Source of the DNA: Membranipora membranacea
Taxonomy: Eukaryota > Bryozoa > Gymnolaemata > Cheilostomatida > Membraniporidae
Length of the DNA stretch: 64,000 nt
NCBI GenBank assembly: GCA_914767715.1
Contig: OU612074.1
Span: 3,113,501 to 3,177,500 of the forward strand
Direction: 5' to 3'
How positions within the stretch are numbered: the stretch's first letter is position 1; every line of letters begins with the position of its first letter. Shown here piece by piece: positions 45,601-56,539 of the stretch. A program made the position numbers and the translations under genes. Below the pieces are notes generated by a model. It was not told the DNA's origin. It searched no databases and saw only the letters and a program-made list of their open reading frames with translations.

Positions 45601-47684
45601 ATGCTATTTATTATTCAAAAATTGTTTTTAGCCTTAAATTTATATCGAACCGTTGAGGACAAGCTGCTAAATCCACTGTAATTTTCAGACTCAAAATCCG
45701 ATCAAAATTGATCGAGATATTGACAAAAAACCTGGATTTTGGCCAGTAAATTAAGTAATTCTCCATATAGTGTCCTGTCTAGGTTTATTATTAAGTCTAT
45801 GGCTGCAACCCAACAAACACCAACAACAAGACAACATCATTCCCTGATCGCTCACTCAGAATGTAAATAGTTCCATCGATGAGTGAGCGATCTGAGAGCG
45901 AGACACCCAGCAGGTAAGTGAGTGAGCGATCAGACTGCGATTTCGGCGTTTCTAGAATTGAAATATCCCCTGACTCACAGTCACACGAGTTGTGAGTGAG
46001 TGACAATAGATATTTTGACTTGCCCCCCTTAGATTGACAAGATTCAGTTCAGTCACAAGTCAGGCCAAGGAGTTAGAGGCTAACTCCTTGGTCAGGCTTA
46101 GCCTTTATTGAGAAACACGCAGGGTCTAGAGATTAGTTAGAGTAAATAAGACAGTGACACACACAGTAAGAGATAAATTGAGCTCAGTAAAGTAGTAAGT
46201 ACTAAAGTAGTAGTAGTAAATCAATGAATTAATTAATTAATCATCAAATTCAAAGCATTTTAATATACTTACATAGTATCCTGTGCGTTTGTGATTTGAA
46301 TATTGAACTTATCCATGCACTAGAGGTAGCTACTTTGCCAAGTAATGAGCTGGCCATTGCAAATGTTGTATGATTCTAAGATAAATGTGTTAAAAATCTT
46401 GTAAACACACGCTATTTTATATTACGGGCTTTCTTTCTTTTGCAGGTTTTGAGTGAAGTTCGAATTTTGATGCATAGTATTAACAAATTCAATAGTAATC
46501 TAGTCCACTAAAGCTTGTGTGCTGGATACAGTTCTATGCAATAAATATCAAATCTCACGTGAATTGCCGTCATGGTGTTACAACTCTAGAAAAATCAGTA
46601 AAGGAAAGACAACTTTTAGTTACTATATTATGTAAACTTTCCCTGATGTAAATTTTTATTCACCCTAACTGTTTTTGCGGGATGTTTCGGTATTGACAGT
46701 GTACTGGTCACTTGCTATTTGTCATAGTTTGTGTCTCAAATTTATACCATTGTAATTACCTGAACAGATGATACAGTGATCTATAACATCTCTGAAAACC
46801 ACCAATCCCTCCCAAAAGACCTAGAGGCCCTCCAGCGCTGGGAAACCACCTGGAACATGGAGTTCAACACACTCAAATGTGAACATGTTAATTTTTCTCG
46901 GAAGGGGAAAAATGGGATAAACAACAACTACACACTCCACGACACCACTGTCCCAAAACCAGATGGTGTGAAGTACTTGGGGGTAAAGCTGGAGAGCTCC
47001 TTGATGTGGAATGAGAATACTACCTACATAACAAACCAAGCATCCAGCCGTCTAGGTTACATCCGACGTACTATCCCATATACCCTACCACATCTCAGAG
47101 CCAAGGCTTACGTCACACTGACCCATCCTATCTTAGAGTACTCATCCTCTGTTTGGGACCGAAACCTGACAGCAACGCAATCTACAAAACTTGAATCTAT
47201 ACAAAGACTTGCTGTGCGAACTGTTCATAATATCCCTTAAGTTGTTACCGACATCACTGACTTCATAAGCTCCCATCACCTTTCTACTGGCAGCCAGAGA
47301 CATGATCAGCAGTAATTTATACCTCACTGAAACACTGACCTTCACAAAAAGAGCTTCTTTATTTCAACAGCCAAACTTTAGAATAATCTTTGTTGCGATT
47401 GCTCACTTCTTGTAGTTCCACCGGTGGCAGGTTAAGGTTCCAGCAGCGATGGTACGATGACAAATGGTTGATGACTTGGAATGTTTACCTTACACGAGCC
47501 TGACACATCGATGGAACCTTCACCAGAAGAAGCGATCAATCTACAAGTAAGTAAGTAAGTAAGTAGCTGTATGAAACATGCCTTTCTGCTTGAACTCAAG
47601 CCTGTGCCCTGACCTTACCCATTAGAAAAAAATCAGATTAGGATTTTACCTGCGATCTTCTTAGTCTCTAGCACCAGCTCCATT
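33679..47684 (-). CDS. PTCD2: PTCD2-like pentatricopeptide protein, 462 aa, 13 exons
   Basis: Exons: 47684-47651, 45163-45088, 43607-43461, 41244-41112, 40485-40450, 40376-40206, 39708-39583, 39016-38942, 38284-38150, 37662-37492, 36468-36366, 36015-35883, 33727-33679. All have GT-AG borders and agreeing phases (1389 bases). Helical-hairpin repeats are visible, for example MDLLFDNEMYQQALEIAEAN and GQINAALAMLNQM. Order and spacing resemble my recollection of metazoan PTCD2 (MRPS27-related), a mitochondrial RNA-processing factor; MRPS27 is the main alternative. A conserved-looking block MRMRKPMEKYLLYPFLP precedes a lineage-specific acidic Ser/Asp/Glu tail. The first exon (MELVLETKKIA) and last exon (ETSEEKAEPKEGAAV) are inferred from phase alone. 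No clear mitochondrial presequence is seen, so the true start may be missing. If the last exon is wrong, a TGA inside the donor at 35879 would end the frame. Confidence 0.65.
34651..34969. mobile_element. 319-bp inverted-repeat element, 10-bp target duplication
   Basis: Terminal inverted repeats GCTCAGACGG.TCCATTGCG and its complement at 34932-34966 are flanked by the direct repeat ATATAAAACA (34641-34650 and 34970-34979). A 10-bp duplication fits a Mutator-like non-autonomous element. It lies in the last intron of the PTCD2-like gene. Confidence 0.75.
35390..35723. mobile_element. TTAA-flanked miniature element, family B copy 2
   Basis: Left TTAAACTGACAGTCCTACTAG, right GAGACTGACCC near TTAA at 35720. 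It is closely similar to copies 1 and 3. It lies in the last intron of the PTCD2-like gene. Confidence 0.8.
36470..36745. repeat. A/T-only low-complexity tract
   Basis: About 275 bases made almost only of ATAACATATA-like and complementary motifs, so it is rich in short inverted repeats. Intronic in the PTCD2-like gene. Confidence 0.85.
41273..43214. repeat. 20-bp minisatellite, about 97 copies
   Basis: The unit is TACGTATAGCGCTGTGTGTA. From 41281 to 43200 every 60-base block starts at the same unit position, so about 96 units carry no insertion or deletion. Variation is limited to a few unit positions: base 5 (T/G), base 10 (C/T) and bases 14-16 (TGTG, TCTG, CCTG). TGCGGTTAGC variants occur only in the right third. 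Higher-order copies exist: 42061-42240 recurs at 42301-42480 (12 units), and 42481-42580 recurs at 42861-42960 (19 units). Each unit junction forms the palindrome TATACGTATA and many units hold AGCGCT. It sits in an intron of the PTCD2-like gene. Confidence 0.97.
44056..44607. mobile_element. Foldback element with long inverted repeats
   Basis: Arms of about 200 bases at 44056-44270 and 44390-44607 are inverted copies. They share TGTATTGGGAG ends and blocks such as AGGTCCAAGTTCCA, TCTCTGTGACCA and CCTTCAGGATGA. The spacer is about 120 bases. No coding capacity and no clear target duplication. Intronic in the PTCD2-like gene. Confidence 0.85.
45486..45801. mobile_element. 316-bp hAT-like miniature element
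   Basis: Terminal inverted repeats CATAGACTTAATGATAAACC and its near-complement are flanked by perfect 8-bp direct repeats GCTGCAAC (45478-45485 and 45802-45809). An 8-bp duplication fits the hAT superfamily. It lies in the first intron of the PTCD2-like gene. Confidence 0.85.
46058..46098. repeat. Long-stem hairpin
   Basis: AAGTCAGGCCAAGGAGTTAG and CTAACTCCTTGGTCAGGCTT form an almost perfect stem of about 20 bp with a 3-base loop. Confidence 0.8.
46762..47566 (+). mobile_element. 5'-truncated LINE with reverse transcriptase C-terminus
   Basis: The frame opens at TDDTVIYNI, equivalent to the catalytic ADD box of LINE reverse transcriptase (first residue changed). It continues through LEALQRWETTWNMEFNTLKC, GVKYLGVKLESSLMW and HPILEYSSSVWD, the thumb region, to a stop at 47240. 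Downstream traces run on in broken frames to a 3' tail of (AAGT)n at 47545-47566, typical of non-LTR elements with microsatellite tails. The upstream part is missing, as expected from incomplete reverse transcription. A Jockey/CR1-like clade is likely but not resolved. It is inserted in the first intron of the PTCD2-like gene, in the opposite orientation. Confidence 0.85.
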
Positions 47685-48731
47685 AGCTGTGATATAAGAA
47701 ACCGGATTCTCCAAATTCGGATTATCGTTCAAGGTCAATTATCAGGATTTCATGGGAACATAACAGTTTATTGTAAATGCCGCTAGGAGGCTGAGGGAGC
47801 ACGTGATCAAGAGCAAAGATATTCCATTCCCGTTACAGTTCGAATAAAGAATGAGCAGCGGTTGTGATCAGTGTTAGACTGGTCGATGAAGTACTGCTCA
47901 GTAGAATATTAGAAATTTGAGAATTCTGTGGGGTTTCAATCACTGACTTTTCAAAACCCAAATTTTATTAACTGAGTTGCACTGCATACTATTAAATACC
48001 ATGAATAAATTACATTTATTGCATATTTCCACATTTGAGCAGCAAAATAAAAGGCACATTCATTGAAAATAAAGTCGTTTATTCAGGCAAAAAAAATTAG
48101 AGACATATTTATAATATATCATTCTTATTGTTGTAGATTGACCAGCCATGCCTGCACAGAAAGACAACTATTGCAATAAAAAAATTCACTGAAGCAAATT
48201 ATGTTATTGATTGCAAATTGCTCGATTGTCAATTTCACTAAATCTAATTGATGATTAACAAATTACGGTAAATTTGAGTGTATTATGATACTTTATATCA
48301 TACCATTGCACATTACAAAAGTCAATAGCAAACGGGACAATTCTTTTCTTCTCTGTTCACTGACCTCTTTGAAGCTGCAAGGGGGATGGTCGGTGACTGC
48401 AATAATAAGCAAAAACTTTCCAAACTAACAACTCATTGGCTTCTGACTATTTGCAGCTGACCTAATTGGAGGACACAATAGACTGCAAGGAAATTCTTGA
48501 AAGTCCACTTCGACCGGGCAATCAAAGTTTGATTCAACGATATCTTTGACAACAGTCTCAAAAATTATTCTTTGCTTCTCAGAATATTTGCTAAGATCAA
48601 AGTGTCACTGCCAATGGGTGCTTCGTGCTTGTTTCAGTCTTTGGCAGCTTGTTGCGCACTCAAGTTCAGGAGGACTTTATGGCCTCACTTCCAGGATGCA
48701 TTCTTGCTGTTTAGTAAGAAACAGAAGATTG
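47567..48731. other. First exon flank and upstream region of the PTCD2-like gene
   Basis: Apart from the candidate first exon at 47651-47684 no feature is supported. It would contain the promoter; no TATA box is evident. Confidence 0.35.
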
Positions 48732-49037
48732 GGCTGCCCCTAAAGAGGGACGCAAGGTGCCCTAAATTCCATACTGAGAAAGTGATGCATCCTAGAAAAC
48801 TAAAATGCATCCTAGAGGTGAGGCCATAGTAGACCTCCTAATCGTGGGTGTGCAGCGAGCTGCCTAAAATGAACTGACACTAATCGGCCATTGACAATGA
48901 CACTTTGATCTTAGCCAATAGGCCGAGAAGCGGATGCATTCTAGGATGCAAACTAGGATGCATTCTAGTTTTCTAGGATGTATCAAACTCTCAGTAGGAG
49001 GAATTCGGGCAACTTGTGTACCTCTTTAGGGGCAGCC
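48732..49037. mobile_element. 306-bp inverted-repeat element carrying a U2-like stretch
   Basis: The arms start GGCTGCCCCTAAAGAGG and end with its complement, with about 90 bases of similarity each. They contain repeated ATGCATCCTAGA units. The interior holds a piece like the 5' end of U2 snRNA. No clear target duplication. Confidence 0.75.
48900..48934 (-). pseudogene. U2 snRNA 5'-end-like fragment
   Basis: Minus strand reads CGCTTCTCGGCC, then TATTGGCTAAGATCAAAGTG, nearly the first 35 bases of metazoan U2 with about three differences. Similarity stops before the branch-point-recognition region, so it is not a functional U2 gene. It may be a pseudogene scrap or the head of a U2-derived SINE. 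Confidence 0.6.
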
Positions 49038-51062
49038 AAACTCAGGTGTGATCTCGAAGAATTCCACCAAAAAAAGTTTGCAATGTCTAACCAATACTGT
49101 AGAATAGGTTTAAAATACGCTATAATATTTAGCGTTCTTGTGCCAAAAACGGTTCTTAAAATTTTAACGAAAATATTATTTAGCTATTGACTTGGCTGCA
49201 TCAATTAATTTTTACTATTGACCTGACCTCAACAATTTATTTCTACTAGGTTTTCATATTGCTAGGTAAGTACAAGCACAAAACAGCTGCTGCTTACAAA
49301 AATTATGTGCTCATGTCAGGAGGGTAGACAACTCCAATCCATGAGTCTGATATTAACTACCAAACAAGGAGATGAATGTGACTGTGTGCATACCAAACTG
49401 CCAATCCTATGAGTATTTGGTACTATATGACAATAATCATATGGTAATTAATCATAATATACCAGTGTGAGAGCATGCAACTCCCTGACTTTAAATAAAT
49501 GTTGTCAAGAATGATTACATCATTGATTTTTTATCGGTTTTTATTTGAACTATTCTATTGAGGTCGTTAATGTCGTTAACAAATATGTCGTTATCAAATA
49601 TGTCGTTAATGAAACCCATTCTACAGTATATGCTTAAATCTCAGGGAAGTTAGCAGCAGAGTCGATAACATTGCTATTCTCTTGATGTTAGCAGGGATCT
49701 TTTTGGACAAAAACTCCCAGGTGTAAGTCAGGATCAGGAAATAAAGTTGGTTAATTCAAGTATGAGGATTATGGGTAATATTGTGAATTTGGAGTTGTGC
49801 GCTACTATTCAAGAAAAGGACAACTTTCATAATAAAGCATAGCCTGCAAAAACTTCTAAGTAAAGGGTGCCTTTACATAAAGAGCAGACAGGTAGCTCTA
49901 CTTTATTGCAGGCTATGCCTTATTACATGCAGATGCAAGGTTTACGTACCTTACACATTTTTGTTGGGTGATACAATGTAATGTCATCTGCATATTTGAC
50001 ATGCGCAATTGATGTATATATGTATACTGCCATGGTTAACTCTGAGAACTAAATTTTGAGTGAACGTCCTGTTGTAATTTCCACCAGTCTCAATGTAATA
50101 TCAATTTTTTAAGATTGTCTGCTTTGATGTATTGTTAGCTGCAGTTTAGAGCTTATCATATTCACGCTGGGGTGCTATAATAACACTGGATATATATTCA
50201 GACCCTGATTGGACTAAACTATGATATTCATAGTACCTGGTATCATCCTTTCCTTTCCTATATCCTACTTGGTCCCAGTACCAGGAATAATTCCTCTGTA
50301 TCATTTTAGATAATTGCACTGCTATGTGATGTTTCAGAACTCTAAACTGTTAAATTGCAATTGCACTGCAGATTATTTGTCAGAGTTTTTGGTCTGATTG
50401 TAGCTGTTACATAAGCTAACATCCGGAGCTACTACAAATCTTAATATTTTCACATTATTGCCACAAAAGGCAGTTATTCTGTAGCTCCCATTGATCATGA
50501 TATGATCAATGAAATAAAGGAAAAATCTCATGTAAAAGTCCTACAGAGAATCTTCCAAAAAATCTGCAGTTTAAAAGTGGCTCAACAAAAATGTAGTTAT
50601 CATATTGTTTTGTCATGATTATGTGTTACAACGATGAATACAGTGTAATTATATTTATAAGTCAATCAGAACACTCAGCTTAGGGGACAGGCGGGAGTGA
50701 AAGCAATATCATTATTCATGAGGAAATACACCTGCAGTGACATGGTAATGTTTGTCAGAGAGAAGAGGAAGATATCCGCCAGGTCACAAATATACCGGTC
50801 GGTGGTAGAAGGAGGAGAGGGAGACGCAACAGCGGCGGAAAGATACTACAAAGTCTTACATGAGTCGTTGGGGTTCGGAACAGGGGGATTAACATGGCAG
50901 GGTCTGATGGCTTTTTCTAATTGAACTTGGAGCTAGCAGAACGGCTACGAGCTAAGGATACTGCCTGTAAGGTGAATATGTTGAAGGATTCATGTTATAA
51001 TAACATTTATTTCTTTGCAAATATGTCTATAGCAATGTATAACAGTAATTCAAATTAACAGT
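49038..51062. other. Intergenic stretch
   Basis: No supported gene. A small hairpin (49829-49925) has arms AATAAAGCATAGCCTGCAA and TTGCAGGCTATGCCTTATT. An open frame at 50697-50924 is unrecognised. Confidence 0.45.
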
Positions 51063-54000
51063 TTACTTTGAAGCTATATATGGATGTTCAATGATGTTTC
51101 TTGACTTGCAAACTCTTCCGCATCCTTCGCTGCAACAAAGTTCACCTGGTCTGCAATCTGAATGGGTTGTACAGTGATCAGATCTAACCGCACAAAACCC
51201 TATAAGGCCACTGGGAGCTGGGCAACCTATAGGGCTTCTGGGGGTAGTATCTAGAAAAAAAGAGTAGGTCATAAGTTCAACCTACTAGTCAAATCAGTAT
51301 TTTAAGCCAGGCATACATAAATTGTATAATGAGGCCCTTTTTCAGATTGATCAGATGGAATGAAAGAAGATATCGTCTCCAATAAAATTGGAAAGCTTTA
51401 ACACACATCACCAAAGAGTACACTGCAGCTGAATCACACATGTAAATAGATGGATTAACTCGTCTGAAAATACTTACTGCACAAACATGTGTTACAGCCA
51501 AGTGCATTACTCTTGAATCCGTAAGGGCAGTAGCGACGACAAGTTGGTTGGTGCAAACAGCGTCTCGGCCCTAAACATGACATGATAAAAGAGATTAGTA
51601 ATTTAAAGGGCAACCAAGGTTTTGCAACAATGCATTAACGTGATGTATCGCTTTTTAAAACTTTTCAATATTGTATTGGTGAACATGACTTATAGTTATT
51701 TTCACAGTTGAAACCTCCCAAATATTTGACGTTGAGTCGCAGTGACCTCTGGAAGTTCTTTTTGGGGCAAAAAGTGTCCTTTTTAAATTGAGCCCTCTGT
51801 GCCTTGTTTTTGAGGTATTTGATTAGTTTATGATTTCACCATATAGAAGAGGACCAGCACTTACTGGAGGAGTGACATTTTAGTGAAACTTTTAATGTTT
51901 TTAGGCTTCCTGTCTTCGAGACTTAAAAATTGATTTTTGCCATATCAATAGGGCTATTTATGACTCCTCATTACATGTGACCCCAATAATGCAGAAACTA
52001 AAATTTCCAATTTAGTATACCGTTTTGGTCTTGTACTGTCACTTCCATTAATAAACAATACCAGCTTACAGATCCTGGTTGTCACAACTGTAACAGATAA
52101 TAACCCAAAATTTCACTTATTTAGGTCAAACTTTTCCGGCCAAAATTAAGAAATTCAGAAAGATGGCAGACAAATTTGTTGTCAGCATGATGAACAGCAG
52201 GAGATTGTCTAGATTTTAACGAAGCGATTATTGATTATGGCTTTACATGTTGAGATACTTGGATTTTTGTGGCTAAACTCGCTTTATTTGGTCCAAAACA
52301 TGCACTCCTCTCTAGCCAAAATACTGAAAATAGGTTAAACAACATGTTATACACACCAGACTCCATTAAACTAGAGAGTATTTCCGAGGTTTTGATCGTG
52401 GCGTTTGATGATAAATTAAATAGTAGAGAAGTTATGAGCATAATCATTTCTCTTTCAATGCTAAACAATCACCCAAAAAAGGTGATCCATTGTTCTACAC
52501 AATGTGCTTTGCATATAATACTGCATAGTTTTTCACCACACTTTTGCATAACATAATTTACAACATCACTTTGCCCATTGCTGCCTATATATATATATAT
52601 ATATACTTTAATTATCAATCTACAATCATCTTTTTAATGTTAATATGTTTTATTACTATATATTATTATATGTTTAATTACAATATGTTCTCAATGTATT
52701 TTTGTTAATGTACCATTAATCAAGTTAGAAACATGCGGTATTAAACATAAGTCAGACTACTAGCAACGTGTCAGTGAAATAATTTTTGAGATGGGACAAG
52801 TAGTTCCTGAGAAACTGAAAAGGCAATATATCACGTTAATGGGTAGTAAATAAAGTGCTGGGCAGCATCAGCTTTGTGCATTACGCGATGCAAAACTCAA
52901 AGTAGTTGCTGACTCTAAGCTGGGTAACACTTCAGTTTAGGGGAGGTTCCAAAACATTGCTGTAATGATGATAGAGCATAGGCTAAATAATAACAGGAAC
53001 AGGAAACTGCTCTGTAGTATTCTATTTTAGCTGAGTTTGAGTACCTGATAGAAGGAATGTTTCACAAGAATTCTGGCTGAATAATCATCCGAATTGGATT
53101 TTGTCTTTTTCCCTATGCAGAAGGTGCAATCTCCTATGAATCGATGAGAAGTTGTTTGAAACCCTGTTTGCCCTTAACTACGTTATACATGTGGCTTGTG
53201 TCACTATGATAGGGTCACCCAAGTTAACTCACCAATGTGTGTTTGTAGGATATACCAGATCAAAAGGATATCTATCTTTATAATCTTGTAATAATACACC
53301 AATAATGTTTAGGGTATGTTGTTGACTCAGTGCGGCCAGGTGGTGCAGGTTGACACAAACAATGGTAACTCACGGAACAGGTTGGCAGCTGGCACCATTT
53401 TAAATGTATTTTGAATATCAAATTAGATGTCAAACAATTTGACAATGATAATCTACAGTATGAACCAAAAAAACTGTTGAGAATGAGGAAAAGGCAATCC
53501 GGTGTCAATTTATTATCAAGATAATGCTTGTTATTTGATGATCAATCAAAAATATCGGAGAGGGCCCAAGCTTGTATCACTGTTTATAAGGAAATAGATA
53601 CCAACGGGTGATACCCCTGACAGTCCGCTTAAGGGTACATGCGGTTAAAACAAATCTCTGGATATCTGCCTGCCCTTAACCCAGGGAGGAAATGATGATG
53701 TGATGCAATGAAGTTTGTTTCCTGATTCATTCTCATGAATGACGCCAATTCAAATACTAACAGGACTCAACTAACCAAATATTGTACCACAGAGCGAAGA
53801 TAAACAAATACCACCTATCAAAATGTAGAACCGCCAAGAGACAAAGCACCTCTTTTTTGGTATTTTATATGCAGTTTCTCATCTTATGCAGCTCAGAGAC
53901 TCTTTTTCTTTTAATTTTCCACTTATGTGCCGCACTCACAATGATATCAACCAATTTCATGATAGATATTACATTTGAGCAATAAACAATGTTGAACTTC

Positions 54001-55345
54001 AAACCTCAGTTCACTTTAATATCTTTGAGGCCTACATAACTCACAAGGATATCCATGAGTGTTTTATATTGAGACAATACAAGAGACAACCTTGTGACTG
54101 GATTAAGCTGCGTTCGGATTTCGTGGAAAATATCACACTGCAAGTTGAAGCAACATGTTTAGGAGATAAAGAAAGATGTATTGTACTACTTTTCTAAGAT
54201 GAGTATAGATAGCCAATAACTCTTGCAAGAGTATTATGGTTATGGGCATACTGTACTAAACCACTTGGAATGACTTTGATATCAATAACAAAACTAATGA
54301 TGTTCATAATAAGTGACACGTATTTGTACTGTATTATATGTATACTTACATAATGAAATTCTTCCTTTTCCAGAAGAACCTGAAAAAAATGAAATCACTT
54401 ACTAAAATATTTTTAGCATTTAGATACCTATCTGTGATTCAAGCTTCGCACATATATCCTGGCAATATGAGTCCACTCCACAAAATGTTTCGAATATTGA
54501 TGTAGCTAGGATTCTGGCCAGCCAGTTAATGTTGGTTATTATTTGTGTGGTTAAATCCAGTATTGTGGACATCTGAATGGTCATTGTGCTGGTGCATTGG
54601 ATCTATTTTGATTGATTGGCTTGTGATTTTAATTGGAAAATGATAAAATAAACTGTTGACAATTTAAAACTAGCGAGATCTGAAAGAAATGTTGGAATCA
54701 GTGTAACTTTTCAGGGGTCTTAAATAACTAAGAAGGATTCAAAAGTGTTGTTCTGACTGACCCATATGACTCACATATAAGGCTATCATTAAAGCGATAT
54801 AGCCTTGGATATTTGCATCCATTAAGTGCAAAGCAAACTTTTTCGGCAATACACACATTGTTGATGAGATTTTCAGAGGTTACTTTTGCTATTTATGATA
54901 TGCTATGCTATATTTGCTAATTAAAATTGCTTTATTAAAATGGCATGATGATGCATGTATGTGATGTTAGAGGCAACGCAAATTCACCAAACGGAAATCT
55001 ATAAGAATATCTGAAGCCAGTATTTCATGTGGTGGCAAACATGAAAAATTTCGCTTGATGTCAATATTTTGCAGGTATAATAGTTATTATTTTTTGATAA
55101 CTTTCCATCTCACTGTCAGTTTTTTTCATGCAAGCTACTATCACTATTGTGATAGCTTGAAAAAAATCTACAAGAAACAACTATCAAACTCTATCTAGCA
55201 AATTATCTAGATAGAAGTGAGCCATAGGAGGAGGTTGCCTAAATGTTAAAAAAGTTGAAAAGTAAAACTCACCCACGAGTTCAGAAGCTGAAGCAGCCGC
55301 AGCAAGGACACACAGAAGTGTCACACAAACAAAAAGTCCCTTCAT
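51063..55345 (-). CDS. Secreted antistasin-like + WAP protein, 127 aa
   Basis: Four exons: 55345-55273 (signal peptide, MKGLFVCVTLLCVLAAAASA), 54379-54350 (short linker, SSGKGRISL), 51570-51478 (antistasin-like: CPYGFKSNALGCNTCLC) and 51250-51063 (WAP four-disulfide core: GCPAPSG..GFC..C..DCRPGELCC..GCGRVC). Every junction is phase 1 and the total is 384 bases. Both modules belong to families of extracellular serine-protease inhibitors, so a secreted inhibitor or antimicrobial role is the usual expectation; no target can be read from the sequence. The C-terminal tail after the WAP core is short and polar. A TATA box lies upstream. The large intron before the antistasin exon holds a 1.6 kb TTAA-flanked element. 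Confidence 0.82.
51603..53177. mobile_element. TTAA-flanked element, family A long copy
   Basis: It starts TTAAAGGGCAACCAAGGTTT and ends GAAACCCTGTTTGCCCTTAA: inverted termini with TTAA on both sides, as in piggyBac-type insertions. At about 1.57 kb it has no recognisable transposase. Its interior matches 3628-4086. Its two ends match the 180-bp copy at 61005-61184, which is an internal-deletion derivative. A (TA)n run lies at 52587-52605. Confidence 0.8.
53178..54349. other. Intron remainder of the antistasin/WAP gene
   Basis: AT-rich, with no coding or repeat signal I can support. Confidence 0.4.
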
Positions 55346-55400
55346 CTTAGTATATCTTAGTCTGTGAGCTACGAGTGATATTAGATTGAAATAAATGAGC

Positions 55401-55408
55401 TTTATATA
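55401..55408 (-). promoter_or_regulatory. TATA box of the antistasin/WAP gene
   Basis: TATATAAA on the minus strand, about 56 bases before the ATG, without an intervening intron. Confidence 0.6.
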
Positions 55409-56539
55409 GCAAGATAAGACAAGCCGCATGTGATCACAGAGAGGTTGTCATGGTAAACTAAAACCATCACTATGGTAACAAACTTGCAGGATCTGATAAT
55501 GGAGATCTACTCGGATTGAACTACGCGTCATGACGAAAACGGAGTTTGGATTGAGTATGCAGGCTAACAGAAACACTTTTTGGGTTATTTTGCCCCAGTA
55601 TATCTACTGAAAGACAGTGTCTGACCATCTGTGCTCGGATTTGCCGGTTCAGGCAGCCAATCTGAAATTATGTTGAAAATCGAAGTTTTTTAAATTGTTT
55701 AAATAGGTCACAGTCAAATTAGAATGTTTGTGAGTGACTGAAAAGACTCTGTTACTTGACTGTCATACCAACACTATTTAAAAGTTTGATTCTTTGTCGG
55801 ATGAAGCTAATCAGAAAAAGATTGGTATTTATCTTTGGCATAGTGAGGTAGCGAATCAGGAATATAAAATCAAAACTTAGAAGAAACTCAATTACATTGT
55901 TTGTTCAACGATTCGTATGAGTACCTAAGGACATCCAGATCCATTCATGAGAAAGTATACCTGTTCATTCCATCTAGCATAACCTTTTCCAAGGTTGTCC
56001 ATATGGCCTCTCTCGTGTCTTTAGTAGTTTATCTGTTCAATTATTTCAAATTTAATTTCCATGTCCATCTCCTTCGAGGAAGTGCAGGTACACTATGACC
56101 TTCATTAGTACCATCGTTACTACCTGACCTGTCTGGCATAAAAGTTGCTCTTTAAGATGTTGAATCTGCTTTGCTTTGTTGTGTCTATATTTCAAACATC
56201 TAGCTCATTTGTTCTAAGCTTGCCTTATTAAAGGTGGCCAAACAAGTTTCTGTCTGCGCCAACTCTTGAATAATGTCCTGAATATTTTGTTTTCAAAATG
56301 AACTTGCAAATTTGTATTGCCTTTTCTATTTGGTTATGCGAGAGAGCTTTGCAAAGGCAGGATTCAAAACAAGCAACACCGGGAATAGACATGTATTTCA
56401 AGAAAAAGCGGCATCATCTAAAAAAATGGCACTGTGCTATGCTGACCCGTCCATAAAGAGAATTAGGGATAAACAGTGACTGGATTCACCATCTAAACAT
56501 GAAAACGAACTCAAGAATGCCATCCATCTTGTTATCCTT
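55409..56539. other. Intergenic stretch
   Basis: No supported feature. A hairpin just downstream of the signal-peptide exon (about 55129-55164, arms CAAGCTACTATCAC / GTGATAGCTTG) is the only structure noted nearby. Confidence 0.4.

Noticed and set aside
46270-46320. Exon-like MDKFNIQITNAQDT before a GTAAG donor, as first exon of the PTCD2-like gene
   Set aside because: Its phase 2 end would create a stop at the junction with 45163; the candidate at 47684 fits instead.
52269-52556. 95-residue frame inside the family A element
   Set aside because: No similarity to transposases and no matching frame in the other copy.
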